Below, piece by piece: positions 61,867 through 64,000 of a DNA stretch of 64,000 nucleotides. The notes under the pieces are model-generated. The model ran no database searches. It saw only the letters and a program-made list of their open reading frames with translations, and was not told the DNA's origin. The position numbers and the translations under genes were made by a program. Position 1 is the stretch's first letter, and every line of letters starts with the position of its first letter. Source of the DNA: Cucumis sativus (Eukaryota; Streptophyta; Magnoliopsida; Cucurbitales; Cucurbitaceae); assembly GCF_000004075.3 (NCBI RefSeq), contig NC_026659.2, forward strand, positions 26,740,272 through 26,804,271, read 5' to 3'.

Positions 61867-64000
61867 ATGGCCCTCAAAACTCTTCTAAAACCCAAATCCT
61901 CCATTACAAAATTCTTCCTTTCTTCTTTGTCATTCTCCTCCTTCTGCAAACAACAACAACAACCCATCTTCTCATTCCCTTCCCAGTCCCCACCTTCTCC
62001 TAAGAAACTCCCTTTCACTCACTCTGTTCATGGCGTTAAGCTGCAAGATCCCTACCACTGGATGTCCAATACCCACGACCCTGATTTCGCTGACTATCTC
62101 CGTCAAGAAAACCTGTATGCTGAAGCATTCATGGCTGACACTCAGGTTCTACAGCGGCAGCTCTTCTCCGAGATGACGAGTCGAATTCCCGCCAAGGTTT
62201 CCACTCCCCCTGAGCCTTGGGGACCCTGGTCTGCTCTTTTCTCCTACTCCTAATCTTCTACTTTTTAATTTCGTTGAACGTTGTTGAAGCTGAATTTATC
62301 GATGCATCTTATTAGGTTTTACTACCAGTACATTCCGGATGGGAAGGAGTACCCAGTTCTATGCCGTAGGTTACAGAATGAGAAAAGCAGTTGGTTTAGG
62401 AAAATTTTAAATTTTGGTAAAGGGAATTCTGGGAAGGAAGAACAAGTATTGCTTGATTGGAATGAAATTGCTAAACAATACGGTAAGTTTATTGAGATCT
62501 TTTCTATTTTATTTGTGTCTATGTTGAGCTAAAGTGTACGGAAAATCGTTCTTCATCATGTTCTATCTGAATTATGAACAGTGAAAGAGCTACAGATACT
62601 TTACTATTGTTTATATAAGTCGTAAATGCCATTTTCTCTTTTGGGTAATACGTCGTTGATGATTGGTTCACTGTGTTTATCAAGGAATTTTCATTTTCGA
62701 TCTTACTTCCTGTTATGAGAATTACGGCATTTCATTAAATTTTACGTTGTGTTGCTCACAATTGTAGGCTATGTTCACGTGGGAACTTGTCGTATTTCAC
62801 CAGACCATAACTTTCTAGCTTATACAGTTGATATTACTGGCAATGAACACTTCATGCTTCAGATTAAAGACCTGAGAAATGGACTGATAATTCCCAAGTT
62901 ACAGAAGGAGGGAGTTGTAAGTTTGGCTTGGGCGGAAGAAGGCAGGGTGCTTTTCTATACTCAAGCAGATGAGAATCAGCGACCTTACAGGCAAATTTTT
63001 GTCAACGTTCTTAGCTCTTTTTTCTTCTAATAAATACATATACCTGACATTTATTCTTTTTTGCTTCTGCCTTAACATTTGACAGGGTTTTCTGCACAAA
63101 AGTTGGATTTAACGACACAGAGGATGTCTCGGTGTTTGTTGAAAATGATCCCAACTATTGTGTAGACATAACAAGCACAAAAGATGGGAAGTTCATAACT
63201 GTGAATTCAAACTCGAGGACTTCGTCTGAGGAAGGAACTTACCTATTTCAATTTTTTTCTTCTTTTTCTATCTTTTTTCTCTTAAGGAGATTTTATTTAA
63301 GCCAACTTAAGACTTCTATTTTGAAGCTTTACTGGTTTGTTTTACCCAGGTTTATATCATAGATGCCAACAACTCATTAGGTGGATTGCAAAGAATACAT
63401 GAACGCATTCCTGGTATTCAATACTTTTTGGAACATCATCATGGTTTCTTTTATATCCTAACAAATGCTCCTCTTGAAAAGAATGGGGGTTGCTCGGAAG
63501 AAGATTATTATGTAGCTCGATGTCGAGTTGAAGATATTAAGTCAGCAGATTGGCAGGTTACTTTTATGCTACATCTGTTCCACATCTGATCTCAGTGTCC
63601 CTTCTTTTATCAACTGCGTGCGCGTGTGTTTGTTTTAATTTAGTTTTAATTTTTGAGTTACTTCCACTCAACTAATCTCCTTTTTCATTTTCCACATACC
63701 TTGTCATGTCATGTGTGTATTATAGGATATCGTCCTTCAGAGTGAAGATTTCAGCATACAGGACATGGATATTTTCAGTGGACATCTTGTGCTTTTTGTC
63801 AATAAGAATGGTGTTTCTATGTTATGTTCAATCAATTTTCCTTTAGATGCTGATCATAACGTATGGGTTTGTTTTTCTTGGCTTGCTTTATGGTTAAATT
63901 AGCATCAGTATAGCAATTCCTGTATATCATCTCATTCTACTTGTTCTGCAGCATCACTTGGAGATTGACAAACTTGACCCATGGTTTTTCCCTCTTCCCT
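61867..64000 (+). CDS. Prolyl oligopeptidase family (S9A), oligopeptidase B/protease II-like, 5' part
   Basis: Seven exons so far: 61867-62228, 62316-62482, 62768-62990, 63086-63230, 63350-63556, 63726-63860, and 63952 running off the window. The first about 40 residues are Ser/Phe-rich and basic, fitting a plastid or mitochondrial transit peptide. Then come LQDPYHWMSN (the N-terminal hallmark of the family), FYYQYIPDGKEYPVLCRR, and beta-propeller blades including CRISPDHNFLAYTVDITGNE. The catalytic Ser-Asp-His domain lies beyond the window. These enzymes cleave short peptides after basic residues or proline. Two introns are odd: after exon 3 the donor is GC (62991-62992), and after exon 4 the only phase-compatible boundary gives GA (63231-63232) where GT is expected. 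Reading through that intron meets a stop. The gene is otherwise well kept. Confidence 0.88.

Noticed and set aside
1-64000. LTR retrotransposon, LINE or CRISPR content
   Set aside because: No reverse transcriptase, integrase or capsid-like frames, no long direct terminal repeats and no regular spacer arrays were seen. CRISPR is not expected in a plant nuclear genome.

Overview
This is an AT-rich nuclear window from a flowering plant. Most genes have several exons with GT-AG introns, the spacers carry many TA and homopolymer runs, and two nuclear tRNA genes are present. The protein set is typical of eudicots: a CRABS CLAW-type YABBY factor, a CYP72-clan P450 cluster, a GOLVEN/RGF peptide precursor and a BIG GRAIN 1-like protein. 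Intron sizes, short dispersed repeats around CTATCA...TGATAG, and the form of the CRC protein suggest a cucurbit, probably Cucumis. That assignment rests on recall and was not tested by alignment. Most gene models below are joined by hand from splice sites and reading phase.

Layout. 1-523: 3' end of a RimP-like (UPF0090) gene. 524-7600: mostly gene-poor. 7.6-10.7 kb: cytosolic 6-phosphogluconolactonase with a probable 5'UTR intron. 11.7-12.2 kb: an inverted-repeat (MITE-like) element. 13.5 kb: tRNA-Asp(GTC), minus. 16.2-17.8 kb: CRABS CLAW-like YABBY gene, seven coding exons. 22.2-23.1 kb: BIG GRAIN 1-like protein, minus. 29.05 kb: tRNA-Ile(AAT), minus, next to a 71/70-bp tandem duplication. 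31.2-32.2 kb: universal-stress-protein-like gene. 33.1 and 34.7 kb: two divergent genes for tiny one-pass membrane proteins sharing an MKAPG...FEK(D/N)P..YF..LR tail; the second has a duplicated leader. 35.9-44.4 kb: three tandem, same-strand, intact P450 genes with the same five-exon structure. 44.4-52.3 kb: gene-poor, with several repeat remnants and the probable long leader of the next gene. 52.3-54.5 kb: gar2-related acidic protein. 55.2-56.5 kb: GOLVEN/RGF-type sulfated peptide precursor. 58.1-60.9 kb: BSD-domain protein. 61.9-64.0 kb: 5' half of a prolyl-oligopeptidase (S9A, oligopeptidase B-like) gene that runs off the window.

The genes are mostly independent, as is normal in plants. 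The two groups with internal logic are the P450 array, which looks like recent tandem duplication and possibly specialised or hormone metabolism, and the microprotein pair. No retrovirus-like or LTR-element coding sequence was seen. Points most worth a second look are the microprotein family and its duplicated leader, a non-canonical intron donor in the S9 gene, the CRC-like gene (a class linked to cucurbit sex determination and fruit shape), and the P450 cluster.
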